Shown here piece after piece: positions 1 through 6,943 of a DNA stretch of 51,967 nucleotides. Position 1 is the stretch's first letter; every line of letters begins with the position of its first letter. Below the pieces are notes generated by a model. That model was not told the origin of the DNA. It made no database searches and saw nothing but the letters and a program-made list of their open reading frames with translations. Both the position numbers and the translations under genes were made by a program. The stretch is from the IMG/VR virus record IMGVR_UViG_3300044798_000130, positions 1 through 51,967 of that record; one strand, given 5' to 3'. This DNA is from a virus.

Positions 1-229
1 TCCATTCGCAGACCCTGAAGTTGGTCCATGAGATCTTGCAGGTTGCTGCCGTCCAGACCAGTTGTGCGACCAATGGAGGTCTTCATGTCCTCCCATTTCA
101 TAACGGCTTGTGTGGAGGCAGCACCGAGAGCACCCAATGCAACGACACCAGCGCCCGCCACCATGCCGATTGGCCCCAACGTACCGGCAACAGATGATGC
201 CATGCCGCCCATGACACCAAATTGCTGAG
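1..229. repeat. Left copy of terminal direct repeat (circle overlap)
   Basis: Bases 1-229 match 51739-51967 except for one mismatch, A at 103 versus G at 51841. The repeat lies inside the tape measure reading frame and the two gene halves join in frame across it, so it most simply marks a circular or circularly permuted molecule of 51,738 bp. In the tape measure frame the mismatch changes Ala to Val, suggesting strain variation or a read error. Confidence 0.95.
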
Positions 230-527
230 TCATGCCCATTTGCAGAGACCGCCCCATCTCTTTGCCCACATTAGCGAACTTGCCTTTTTCGGCATTGAGG
301 AAGTTGCTGAAGCCACCACCCACTGTGGTAGGAGCCTCGATGACAGATTTGACATTGATGGTGGCTTTCTTTTCCGCCGCATCGCATGCCGCGAAGAAGC
401 TTCCAAAGTTCGGATTAGGGACCGATATCGGAGGCACCTTTAGAGTATTGATCTGACTCTGCAATGCGTGCAGTTTGCTTTCGATGGCTGAAAAATCAGC
501 CGTTCCCGACATGGCAAAATTAGGCAT
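1..527 (-). CDS. Tape measure protein, N-terminal part (gene continues at window end)
   Basis: This is the 5' part of the tape measure gene. Translation starts at the ATG at 527 (MPNFAMSGTADFS...) and leaves the window at base 1; through the terminal repeat it continues in frame into the long minus-strand frame ending at 46956. The ATG at 212 (equivalent to 51950) is internal residue 106, not the start. The joined protein is 1769 residues. The first 105 residues include a short helical stretch (FSAIESKLHALQSQINTL). The start overlaps the stop codon (522-520) of the chaperone -1 frame, as in many siphovirus G/T-tape measure pairs. Confidence 0.9.
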   Translation of the reverse strand, partial: MPNFAMSGTADFSAIESKLHALQSQINTLKVPPISVPNPNFGSFFAACDAAEKKATINVKSVIEAPTTVGGGFSNFLNAEKGKFANVGKEMGRSLQMGMTQQFGVMGGMASSVAGTLGPIGMVAGAGVVALGALGAASTQAVMKWEDMKTSIGRTTGLDGSNLQDLMDQLQGLRM

Positions 528-849
528 CTTTGGGTTCCTCCAATAAATTCAGTCCGTGGGCTCTACAAATTTTGACGGTTATCGCGGGATCGGTCTTTGG
601 CGTTGGTGGCATAGTTTCTGGAAAGATCTCTTCAAAAGTCCTGAATTTGTGTTCATAACCAAACAGTGGCCGATTCATCATGGCTTGGAAGCTGTACCAG
701 GCCTGCCTTTTTAGGTCGTTTTCCTTTGATTTCAGAGTTTGGCGATGAAAGTAAATAGCTTCTAAAATATCATTATCTGTACATCTTTCTAGTTCAGAAA
801 GATTAAGACCAAGTTCTAGCTTGGCGAGTCGCTCGAAGGTAAGCCATCT
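520..849 (-). CDS. Tail chaperone frameshift extension (gpGT-like), no start codon of its own
   Basis: An open frame in the -1 register relative to the upstream chaperone gene is free of stops from 1077 to its TAA at 522-520. It has no ATG until two adjacent ones halfway along. From about 849 down it encodes protein-like sequence (RWLTFERLAKLELGLNLSE..., later FGYEHKFRTFEEIFP). Its stop overlaps the tape measure ATG. Position, register and lack of a start match the lambda G/GT arrangement, in which a ribosomal -1 slip yields a longer chaperone. I found no canonical XXXYYYZ slippery heptamer in the last 25 codons before the upstream stop, so the shift site is unresolved; the boundary given is the point where the sequence becomes convincingly coding. 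Confidence 0.6.
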   Translation of the reverse strand, partial: RWLTFERLAKLELGLNLSELERCTDNDILEAIYFHRQTLKSKENDLKRQAWYSFQAMMNRPLFGYEHKFRTFEEIFPETMPPTPKTDPAITVKICRAHGLNLLEEPKDA

Positions 850-1346
850 GTCTTCTTGGCCTTCGCATCTTGTATAGCCTTCTCCACCGTGTCCATGTAT
901 TCGTTCTCGCTCGCCGTTAGGATCGCTTGCCTGTCGTTGGAGATCTGCCAGCTCCTCTGGAGAGAAGCAACAGTAGAAGGGTTTGTAGCATAACGATATG
1001 CAGTAATTATAGCCCTTACCAGATCTTGCTTTTGGCCGCCTGCTTCAATGAATGAATCGATTGCCGCATCTATGATGTCAAGCGAAAGATCTTTGTCTTC
1101 ATGTTTCAAGCCATAGTAAAGTGCTTGGCTGAATATTCGGGCATTGCCTAGCCAGCCATCCATTATGCGATCCGCGAAAAGCATGTTTCCGGGTTCGATA
1201 ACTTGCATGCTTCGTAAGATGATATTAGCATCTTCTTCGAATTTGCCTATGGCTTTATGTCCGAAGTGAAGTTGCCTAGTCTTGCCAGAGAATTCTATCG
1301 TTACGGTTCTTAGGCCCTTTTCGGGATTATTCTTTTTATTTACCAT
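816..1346 (-). CDS. Tail assembly chaperone (gpG-like)
   Basis: A 176-residue protein, mostly helical and soluble, between the tail-tube genes and the tape measure: the standard place of the tail assembly chaperone that binds the tape measure during tail assembly. I chose the ATG at 1346 (MVNKKNNPEKG) because GGAG lies 8 bases upstream; an in-frame ATG at 1388 would add 14 residues but lacks such a site. The N-terminus looks like a beta strand pair (RTVTIEFSGKTRQLHFGHKA), followed by helices, then a polar Ser/Lys-rich tail (AKKTDGLPSSDSPS). The long overlap with a -1 frame suggests two products. Family assignment is by context and fold pattern rather than by signature residues. Confidence 0.65.
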   Translation of the reverse strand: MVNKKNNPEKGLRTVTIEFSGKTRQLHFGHKAIGKFEEDANIILRSMQVIEPGNMLFADRIMDGWLGNARIFSQALYYGLKHEDKDLSLDIIDAAIDSFIEAGGQKQDLVRAIITAYRYATNPSTVASLQRSWQISNDRQAILTASENEYMDTVEKAIQDAKAKKTDGLPSSDSPS

Positions 1347-1446
1347 ATATATTTCTCCTGCAAAATATTTCCTGAAATTAAAAGCCAAAGCCAGGGCCCA
1401 GGACTGCCTTTTCGGGTGCGCTGCCTATGCTTTGGCCGGTTGGTTT

Positions 1447-1554
1447 CTAGCTATACTTACGTTTTTTCGGAGTGGAGATAACGGGTTCGTTTGCCTCTTC
1501 CGGCCCATCTACCTTCTTGCCATCGTCACCATACCAGGCCTGGCAATGCTCACA
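1447..1554 (-). other. Cysteine-containing micro-frame without a start codon
   Basis: The 174 bases between the tail-tube gene (stop at 1563) and the chaperone hold one protein-like frame of 35 codons. It begins directly after an in-frame TAA with Cys-Glu-His-Cys and ends KKRKYS. It lacks ATG, GTG or TTG. It may be a remnant or the product of a single-base deletion (an ATG lies one base out of frame just upstream). I see nothing else in the gap. Confidence 0.2.
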
Positions 1555-1562
1555 TTAGTGGC

Positions 1563-2576
1563 TCACGAAGATCGCTCCACGATCTCGCCGTTTTGACCGC
1601 CTCTGGTTTCGAATGAGATGTTTAGTCCATTGATTCCATCGCCGGTGATGTCAATATCCGCTTTCGGGATAGTGCAGTATCCTACCCACCTGGCATCACT
1701 GTCTAGATTCTGATACAAAATGCATACGGCGGTCACATTATGGCCCACGCCATTTATCTCAGTGTAGTTGATGGGGTTGAGCCCGCCTGATAGATGGGTG
1801 TGCGCTACCACGTCTAAGGTACCCACGCCTGTTTCACCTGCCTTCAGATCGGCCCTCACGCCAAGATCCTGGATGCATGGCATGGTCTTGTTCCATAGGT
1901 TGACCAATTGCAATGCGGTAGATGCCGTTCCAGGTTGCACTACTATGGCATTCCCGGTTACCGTTATGCTGAGGGTGCTGCCCGATGGTGTAAGATATTC
2001 GATACTGATATCATTGCCCACCAGGCCGCCCGGAACATGAGTGAAAGTGATGTCTTTGTTGGTTCCCAGCGCGGTGGTCAATTGAGCACATGTATTGCAT
2101 ATTGTCAGCTTCGCAGACGCGCTCCAGTCTTTGGTTTTCGGTATGGACCGCTTGGCCGTGTCCCTGAGGAACATCTTCTTCTCTACATCGGGAGTCAGAG
2201 ATAGTTTCCAGTTTTCGACCCCCTGAACCATGTTCGGTGTTATGACGTTGGCGCTGGTCATCTGGACGGTATCGGCAGATGCTATTGGCGTCCCTAGGAA
2301 TATTCGGCAATCCTGGGGCTCTACCCGAACCGTTCCTGGAATGCTGAGCCATGAGCCAGTACCGCCTATCTTGTATTGGAAAACTGGCGTTACAGCATCA
2401 TCCAAGTTGCGGAATGCTGCATCAGCTACCTCATATACCGAATATCGAGGCCTGATCTCGGAGGGATCAGCCGAAAGGTCGACTTCTGCCATCGCTTTGT
2501 TCGTAGCAGACGCAGACGCACCCGACGCCAGATATATAGCCCCCAATCGGCCCTGTATAATAGTAGGAGTGGTCAT
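1563..2576 (-). CDS. Tail tube protein, large form (major tail protein-like)
   Basis: A 337-residue, beta-rich, Gly/Thr/Ala-rich protein without signal peptide. It shares an aligned core with the neighbour at 2590-3015: ENWKLSLTPDVEKKMFLRD here against ENLKVTYNWETVKKMFLNT there, then Ser/Thr-Ala-Lys, Ile-Pro and a D-W/F-S segment followed by a predicted strand. Position before the chaperone and tape measure supports a tail-tube subunit. Compared with its paralogue it has about 100 extra N-terminal residues and about 100 extra C-terminal residues, perhaps surface-exposed. TAGGAGATGG lies just upstream of the ATG. It could be a minor tube or neck-proximal protein rather than the main subunit. 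Confidence 0.6.
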   Translation of the reverse strand: MTTPTIIQGRLGAIYLASGASASATNKAMAEVDLSADPSEIRPRYSVYEVADAAFRNLDDAVTPVFQYKIGGTGSWLSIPGTVRVEPQDCRIFLGTPIASADTVQMTSANVITPNMVQGVENWKLSLTPDVEKKMFLRDTAKRSIPKTKDWSASAKLTICNTCAQLTTALGTNKDITFTHVPGGLVGNDISIEYLTPSGSTLSITVTGNAIVVQPGTASTALQLVNLWNKTMPCIQDLGVRADLKAGETGVGTLDVVAHTHLSGGLNPINYTEINGVGHNVTAVCILYQNLDSDARWVGYCTIPKADIDITGDGINGLNISFETRGGQNGEIVERSS

Positions 2577-2589
2577 CTTTGACCATCTC

Positions 2590-3015
2590 CTAAGCCGGTA
2601 AAGTCAGAGATATACCGTTGGGCTCAATGGTAAAAGACACGGTGTTGGGCTGAAGGGGATCTACAGATGGTTCGTACTTGGTTACAATTCCAGCAGCGCA
2701 CATGTAGGTGGTTGTGGTGGCAGTAGCGGTACCGGGATAGATCATAAACGCAATGTTGCTGGCGTTTTTTGCGGCTGTCTTGATGATCGCCTGGCCAGGG
2801 TCATCCGCAGAATCCAATGTGATCTGTCCGGTGATGCTGAAATCGCTCACAGTCGGGATGGTGGTCTTCGCAGATGTATTCAGGAACATCTTCTTGACCG
2901 TTTCCCAATTGTAGGTGACTTTCAGATTTTCGGTACCTATGCACTCGGTGGTTGCAGTGCCGGTTGTCGCGACCTTGAAGATCGCATCTTTGCCTAAAGT
3001 TGCTGATACTACCAT
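2590..3015 (-). CDS. Tail tube protein, short form
   Basis: A 141-residue beta-rich protein, a usual size for a siphovirus tube subunit. It contains the core shared with the 337-residue neighbour: ENLKVTYNWETVKKMFLN, SAKTTIP, DFSITGQITL. The C-terminal half (NTVSFTIEPNGISLTLP) resembles closing strands of a tube barrel. A GAGGTTA site lies shortly before the ATG. The two genes are 13 bases apart and look like a tandem duplication followed by divergence. Which of the two is the main tube subunit cannot be decided from sequence alone; the compact size favours this one. Confidence 0.6.
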   Translation of the reverse strand: MVVSATLGKDAIFKVATTGTATTECIGTENLKVTYNWETVKKMFLNTSAKTTIPTVSDFSITGQITLDSADDPGQAIIKTAAKNASNIAFMIYPGTATATTTTYMCAAGIVTKYEPSVDPLQPNTVSFTIEPNGISLTLPA

Positions 3016-3076
3016 ATTTAACCTCTTTAAGTACTTAAATGGTCATAATTCTTTTCAAGTCTCGCGCTATAGACGG

Positions 3077-3751
3077 TCATTGACAGTGCGGCGCATACAT
3101 CTTTTGCCCCATGTGGCCCAATATTATTCTGGTATCCAGATATACCTTATAGCCAATGTCTCTGGCCCGTTGGCTGAATGCGAAGTCAATCGTTAGATAT
3201 TCTAACCTGCCATCATTGTCATGAATCATGGGCATGAAGAAGGGCCGTATCTGAGTAACATCATCGAACCATACCAGCGGCAAGCTATCTGCCATATCTT
3301 GAAGCAATTTGCGACTTATGCAAGTGAATCCGGTTGGGACATATCGGACCTCTTTGAGCCCGCCGCCTGGACCTATCAGGATCTCCCCCTCTTCCAATGG
3401 GACCACGCATAACTGATCCTCTCGCCCTCTCTTGAGGTATGGGCCTGCGACCAGGCCGCCCGTCTCTTTGACAGATTCCACAATTCGCTTGATATCGCTC
3501 CCCATCTTGTAATTAGGATTTTGCCAGGGATTTAGAAAAATGTCATAGTCCATTGATAACAGAAAATCGAAATCGCTTTCCAAGAACTGCATTGCGTTAA
3601 TGCAAAGTCCCACGTCGATGCATGAGGTCTGGGTGGCCTTGTAGCCTATGCCGATACCTTCGGGCGGCTCACAAAGCGACCGGAAAAGCTGATCTGTGAA
3701 TCGGAGATCTGCATTTTGATAAGCCTGATAAACGAGAAGTACCTTATCCAT
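3077..3751 (-). CDS. GT-A fold glycosyltransferase, within the tail operon
   Basis: A 224-residue protein with features of nucleotide-sugar-dependent glycosyltransferases. It has an N-terminal strand (KVLLVYQAY), a metal-binding DxD motif in LLSMDYDIFLNP near residue 70, a Gly-rich turn (IGPGGG) and a C-terminal acidic and His pattern (DFAFSQRARDIGYKVYLDT, then ILGHMG) typical of enzymes with an acceptor-site Asp and a late metal-binding His. There is no signal peptide or membrane segment, so it should act in the cytoplasm. AGGAG precedes the ATG. It sits between tail terminator and tail-tube genes, so its substrate may be a virion protein; the donor and acceptor are unknown. Confidence 0.7.
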   Translation of the reverse strand: MDKVLLVYQAYQNADLRFTDQLFRSLCEPPEGIGIGYKATQTSCIDVGLCINAMQFLESDFDFLLSMDYDIFLNPWQNPNYKMGSDIKRIVESVKETGGLVAGPYLKRGREDQLCVVPLEEGEILIGPGGGLKEVRYVPTGFTCISRKLLQDMADSLPLVWFDDVTQIRPFFMPMIHDNDGRLEYLTIDFAFSQRARDIGYKVYLDTRIILGHMGQKMYAPHCQ

Positions 3752-3754
3752 TTC

Positions 3755-4135
3755 TTAGCTCCTGTAATCAACCGTTAGAATTTCTATCCATGCAGACAGA
3801 TCATCAAAAGTATCTGGCACCTGGTAGATTTTGGTAGCTCCTATTGTAGCCCAAATGATAATTGCTGCATATCCAGCCAGATCTTTTACTGTTGCTTCGG
3901 ATACTTTGCTTATGCAGCGAACTTCCAATTGCCCGGCCACTTTACCGCCGGGATCATGTAGGTAGGAGGTCCTTATTTGGGGCAGGTCAATCACCGCGAT
4001 GCAAGCATATGGGGATGTAGCTAGAAGGCTATCCTGTAGCTGAAAATTCCTACCGGAAATGACACCAGACACCAGCGGACCAACTATATCCGAATTCTGG
4101 AGTGCATTGGCGAGGGCAACGGAAGTTGTGGACAT
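3755..4135 (-). CDS. Tail terminator / tail completion-like protein
   Basis: A 126-residue soluble protein with a helical start and mixed alpha/beta body (LEVRCISKVSEATVKDLAGYAAII, then SAWIEILTVDYRS at the end). Its size, strand pattern and place between the gp10-like protein and the tail-tube genes match tail terminator proteins of the lambda gpU/minor tail protein type. It is separated from the gp10-like gene by a plus-strand island and has its own upstream region, with AAGG just before the ATG at 4135. No catalytic motif. Assignment is mainly from gene order. Confidence 0.5.
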   Translation of the reverse strand: MSTTSVALANALQNSDIVGPLVSGVISGRNFQLQDSLLATSPYACIAVIDLPQIRTSYLHDPGGKVAGQLEVRCISKVSEATVKDLAGYAAIIIWATIGATKIYQVPDTFDDLSAWIEILTVDYRS

Positions 4136-4150
4136 GGGGAAACCTTCTTA

Positions 4151-4165
4151 TAGTAATAATTACTA
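4151..4165. promoter_or_regulatory. Perfect palindrome between divergent genes (operator candidate)
   Basis: TAGTAATAATTACTA is a perfect 15-base palindrome in the 40-base space between the minus-strand tail terminator gene (start 4135) and the plus-strand ribbon-helix-helix-like gene (start 4176). A TATAG element at about 4149-4153 is 23-27 bases before the plus ATG. The half-site AGTAAT recurs near the starts at 18489, 22263 and 27613. A small repressor could bind here; the link is inference. Confidence 0.45.
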
Positions 4166-4175
4166 ATTACTGGTT

Positions 4176-4352
4176 ATGGCAAAGATCAATGAAGATCTGT
4201 CACCAGAAGCACATCAGATCTTAAAGAATTATCAGCACGCAAACTGCTTCCGAAATCAAGGTGAAGCCCTTAACAAGATTTTGATTCGCTTTGAAGAGTT
4301 ACTGGAAAAGGAAACGATAACTTATTGGAAACCAATCAGTGATCAGAAATGA
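4176..4352 (+). CDS. Small ribbon-helix-helix-like DNA-binding protein
   Basis: A 58-residue protein opening a plus-strand island: helical (LSPEAHQILKNYQH), a turn with polar residues (NCFRNQGEAL), then a second helix (NKILIRFEELLEKE). The spacing of hydrophobic residues is like the two helices of CopG/Arc-type regulators, though the N-terminal strand is short. Its ATG is about 25 bases from a TATA-like element, with no Shine-Dalgarno site, so the transcript may be leaderless. The stop overlaps the next ATG (ATGA). The nearby palindrome 4151-4165 is a likely self-regulatory site. Confidence 0.5.
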   Translation: MAKINEDLSPEAHQILKNYQHANCFRNQGEALNKILIRFEELLEKETITYWKPISDQK

Positions 4353-4492
4353 AGGTTAGTAATTTGATTGCAGAATTGCGGAAATGCCCTTCCGATTTCG
4401 ATGTATCCGTGGAAGGATTCGATGATTCGGCTGATGCCGATCACATCGAGATCGTTGAAGTCAACCGAGAAGTCATGATTTGCAGAGAGTGA
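4349..4492 (+). CDS. Small acidic protein, common phage type, unknown function
   Basis: A 47-residue acidic protein beginning MKVSNLIAELRKCPSDFDV and then a strand-like half (VSVEGF, HIEIVEVNREVMIC). Short proteins with this layout, an N-terminal helix followed by Pro/Asp and strands, are widespread in phages without known role. It overlaps its upstream neighbour by four bases and precedes a secreted protein gene. Confidence 0.55.
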   Translation: MKVSNLIAELRKCPSDFDVSVEGFDDSADADHIEIVEVNREVMICRE

Positions 4493-4498
4493 TTTGAA

Positions 4499-4816
4499 AT
4501 GAGAACAGTCTACATATTGCTTGTAGCCATCGCCCTCATGGGCATGGCAAGTGCCGTTGAGCTGTCGAATAGCAACCTATCACTGTCCATCTTTCATGCC
4601 TACATGGAAGAGGATCTTGTGCCATCTGTGTCAGCCTTCCAGCCAGTGGTGGATGCCTGGAATGGCAGTCAAAACAAGGTAATTGGAGCCTTCGATTACT
4701 CCGAAGTGGCCGATATGACCAATTCGCTTGGCATGGGTGATCTGGTTAGGGTCGGGAACATGTCAGATGGCGAGGGACACTACCTGGATGGGACGAAGAA
4801 TTACATCCAACCTTAA
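4499..4816 (+). CDS. Secreted protein with N-terminal signal peptide
   Basis: A 105-residue protein with a clear Sec signal (MRTVYILLVAIALMGMASA; likely cleavage after the second Ala-containing ASA motif). The mature part is acidic and polar, with N-linked glycosylation sequons (NLS, NGS, NMS), as expected for archaeal exported proteins. Last gene of the plus-strand island inside the late operon; its 3' end is five bases from the convergent gp10-like gene. It may act at the host surface, for example in exclusion or adhesion, but no domain is recognised. Confidence 0.6.
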   Translation: MRTVYILLVAIALMGMASAVELSNSNLSLSIFHAYMEEDLVPSVSAFQPVVDAWNGSQNKVIGAFDYSEVADMTNSLGMGDLVRVGNMSDGEGHYLDGTKNYIQP

Positions 4817-4821
4817 TCTTT

Positions 4822-5193
4822 TTATTCATTCCAGACACGTTCGCAGCATTCTTCAAATTTTTGTTCCATAATAAACACCGCTGGCCTAATATGTGGCCTG
4901 AACCGCCAAATCTTTTTAGACTGCTTAGGTCCAAACTCCTGTGGCTCTCCGTAGTCCATGCCGTTGGCGAGAGTTATCTGATATCGGCATGGTCCGAGCC
5001 TGGCAACACTGCTTGCCGCTGGAATGCTGTCTTTCAGTGCCCCGGTATCCTTTAGGCAATTGGCATGAGCCACATTAATTCCCTCCACAAGCAACTGATT
5101 GGCCGCCTTCTCTGCTAGGGCATCCTGTTTTTGGATTTCGGCTATGATCTCTGCTTTTAGGCTAGAAATGTCTACTCTGAGATTAATCGTCAT
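4822..5193 (-). CDS. HK97 gp10-like head-tail / tail completion protein
   Basis: A 123-residue protein with the pattern of the HK97 gp10 family: a helical N-terminus, the DTGALKDSI segment in the middle, then YGEPQEFG and the FRPHIRPAV segment near the C-terminus. These proteins join tail to connector. It overlaps the upstream MuF-like gene by four bases (ATGA). Position and motifs agree, so confidence is good despite the small size. Confidence 0.75.
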   Translation of the reverse strand: MTINLRVDISSLKAEIIAEIQKQDALAEKAANQLLVEGINVAHANCLKDTGALKDSIPAASSVARLGPCRYQITLANGMDYGEPQEFGPKQSKKIWRFRPHIRPAVFIMEQKFEECCERVWNE

Positions 5194-5972
5194 GCATATA
5201 GATCGACCAATGCCGCCTCCGTTGGATGTGGGTGGTCTGCTATGACTTTATCAAATCCGTATTCCAACCAGCACCTGCAATTGACCTCTTTCTCGGCTGG
5301 AAATTTCTGATAAATTGTGGTAGTCTTGCTAACTTTGCTTGCGAATTCGCCGCCCATTTCGATCTTGGTGCCGTTCAATGCTTGATGTGCTTTTCTGACT
5401 CTGGAATCACCCACAGTATGCCAGGTGGCTGTTGTAGCATCTGCCTTTCCCGCGAATTCATGGGCACCGCCTCTTATGGCCCGGCCTCTTTCAGTCCTTA
5501 TGATCGTTCTGGTCCTAAATCCAGAATTGTCCACAATTCCAGCCAGGTGAGGCTCCTTCAGGATTTGCCGTGCAAGTGGTCTTTCATTCATGCTGGAGTT
5601 CTGCCAGATGTAATTAGTAAGTTTGCGCTTGTCGGTTTGCACCATGCGCTTAATTAAATCGCCGCCCCTCTTCTCTATGTATTCTGTCGCGATCTCCCTA
5701 ACCGGGATGGCCTGCTTCTTGAGCCCATAGGTGGCAATGAACTTCTCTCCATTGCCTACCATTTCCGGTAAGAGCCACTTCTCCAAGATGCTCCAGACTT
5801 CAGCATTCTTGGCTTTGCTCGCTAAGAGATACTTCCTCATAGCCACCTGGTCCATGATATCCATAGGTTCATAAGGCCCCTCTAAATCGAAGTAACCCAC
5901 GCTTTGCAGATACTTGGTAATCTGAGGGCCAAATTTCTGCAAGATATCGTGGAGTTGGCGATCGGGTAGCAT
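5190..5972 (-). CDS. Phage head morphogenesis MuF-like (SPP1 gp7-like) minor head protein
   Basis: A 260-residue protein whose C-terminal third carries the MuF pattern: IIRTERGRAIRGG, then TWHTVGDSRVRKAHQALNG, and the ending PAEKEVNCRCWLEYGF with the conserved NCRC. The first 110 residues are helical. Such proteins are packaged in low copy near the portal. Here the gene lies after the connectors and holin-like genes, about 9 kb from the portal, whereas it usually follows the portal directly. GGAG lies just upstream of the ATG at 5972. Confidence 0.8.
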   Translation of the reverse strand: MLPDRQLHDILQKFGPQITKYLQSVGYFDLEGPYEPMDIMDQVAMRKYLLASKAKNAEVWSILEKWLLPEMVGNGEKFIATYGLKKQAIPVREIATEYIEKRGGDLIKRMVQTDKRKLTNYIWQNSSMNERPLARQILKEPHLAGIVDNSGFRTRTIIRTERGRAIRGGAHEFAGKADATTATWHTVGDSRVRKAHQALNGTKIEMGGEFASKVSKTTTIYQKFPAEKEVNCRCWLEYGFDKVIADHPHPTEAALVDLYA

Positions 5973-6070
5973 GTGGGGCTCCTAGGCGGGATTTCTATCA
6001 TGAGATGACATAATTGTAGGCAGATGGGATAATTTGGGCTGCTATGAAGCTATAAATCGATAGGGAAAAC

Positions 6071-6079
6071 TACTTAAAC
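6071..6079 (+). promoter_or_regulatory. Archaeal TATA box for plus-strand island
   Basis: TACTTAAAC lies 22-30 bases before the ATG at 6101, preceded by the purine-rich GGGAAAA (BRE-like). This spacing places the transcription start at or next to the start codon. A second element (CTATAAAT) lies about 25 bases further upstream. The rest of 5973-6100 holds no gene that I can see. Confidence 0.5.
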
Positions 6080-6100
6080 GTATGGATCATACTGTTCATT

Positions 6101-6256
6101 ATGCCAAACCGGTGGATAGGAAAAGAGGCGGATGAGATGCTAGATTCTGTCATCTCGGATTATAAGAAGCGAAACGGATTGGACATAACAAAGACTCAAG
6201 CCATCGAGGTATTGTTCAATTCGTTGGCTGCCTACAAAGGAGATGAGAAGCAATGA
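6101..6256 (+). CDS. Small DNA-binding-like protein (ribbon-helix-helix type)
   Basis: A 51-residue protein: GKEADEMLDSVISDYKKRNG (helix 1), a short turn (LDITKTQ) and AIEVLFNSLAAY (helix 2). The helix-turn-helix spacing and first place in a plus-strand island behind a TATA box suggest a CopG-like regulator, although strand 1 is weak. No Shine-Dalgarno site precedes the ATG. The next gene starts at 6253, overlapping by four bases. Confidence 0.45.
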   Translation: MPNRWIGKEADEMLDSVISDYKKRNGLDITKTQAIEVLFNSLAAYKGDEKQ

Positions 6257-6420
6257 ATTTCGATGAATCGTTTGATCGGGCGCAACGCGCCTACGATAAT
6301 CAAAGCGATGATTATGAGGACATGATGGATAGCTTGCCAGATTGCATAGATCCTAGGGAAGAACTGTCAGATGCTGAAATTGATGAGATGGAAAGACTAT
6401 TTGCGAATTCGAAGAGGTGA
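6253..6420 (+). CDS. Small acidic protein of unknown function
   Basis: 55 residues with many Asp/Glu (SDDYEDMMDSLPDC, LSDAEIDEMERLF). Not recognised. Coupled by ATGA overlap to the gene upstream. Its strong negative charge recalls DNA-mimic or anti-restriction mini-proteins, but that is only a possibility. Confidence 0.5.
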   Translation: MNFDESFDRAQRAYDNQSDDYEDMMDSLPDCIDPREELSDAEIDEMERLFANSKR

Positions 6421-6426
6421 TTAGGA

Positions 6427-6612
6427 ATGAATCCCGATGAAGTTATTAAAATGCCATTAGATGACTTTGAGAAAGCTTTTGGTTTCCGGCCAAGAGATGC
6501 ATTGGATAAGAAATGGTTCGCTATCAATGGAAATCGGATTACAGAGACGACCCGTGCCTTTGCATTGCACTTGATGGGCGATCTTAATCTATCGGATGTG
6601 ATCATGAAATGA
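6427..6612 (+). CDS. Small hypothetical protein
   Basis: 61 residues, MNPDEVIKMPLDDFEKAFGF..., mainly helical with one Trp and no cysteines. Preceded by GAGGTGATTAGGA, a good ribosome site. Overlaps the next gene by four bases. Function not recognised. Confidence 0.5.
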   Translation: MNPDEVIKMPLDDFEKAFGFRPRDALDKKWFAINGNRITETTRAFALHLMGDLNLSDVIMK

Positions 6613-6773
6613 ATCAATTCCTAATCGATAACATCCCATACCGAGCCGTCTATCGTGATGTAGGCACATATCATGAGGAGCGGGGCGGATGCTGCCAATT
6701 GGATGGCAGCAACTTCCAAGAATGCCAGGATTGTAGTTTTGAGGGACATTGCCCGGCGGATGGTGAGGAATGA
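6609..6773 (+). CDS. Cysteine-rich mini-protein (possible metal binding)
   Basis: 54 residues with Cys-Cys at 28-29, then CxxC (ECQDC) and a last Cys after a His (GHC). The CC...CxxC...HC spacing could bind zinc or an Fe-S cluster. Member of the coupled plus-strand island; overlaps both neighbours by four bases. No family recognised. Confidence 0.5.
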   Translation: MNQFLIDNIPYRAVYRDVGTYHEERGGCCQLDGSNFQECQDCSFEGHCPADGEE

Positions 6774-6943
6774 TGGATACGAACGAATTGATTGAATGGA
6801 ATAATAAGCTGACCAAGCTACTCAGCGAACCGGAAAGCGAACGCAACGAAATCTGGTGGGTAATGTCTGTGGGCAGCCACTTGGAGAAGTTGGCCAACTC
6901 CTGGCATCAATGCGAAGATTGCCCGAAGGCGGTAAAAGCATGA
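6770..6943 (+). CDS. Small hypothetical protein with terminal CxxC
   Basis: 57 residues: two helices (NELIEWNNKLTKLL and SHLEKLANSWHQ) then CEDC near the C-terminus. Start ATG at 6770 overlaps the upstream stop; a second in-frame ATG follows directly. Unknown function. Confidence 0.5.
   Translation: MMDTNELIEWNNKLTKLLSEPESERNEIWWVMSVGSHLEKLANSWHQCEDCPKAVKA

Noticed and set aside
6312-6897. Minus frames opposite the plus-strand island (101 and 102 codons)
   Set aside because: The plus strand shows a coherent chain of ATGA-overlapping genes behind a TATA box; the minus frames lack ribosome sites.
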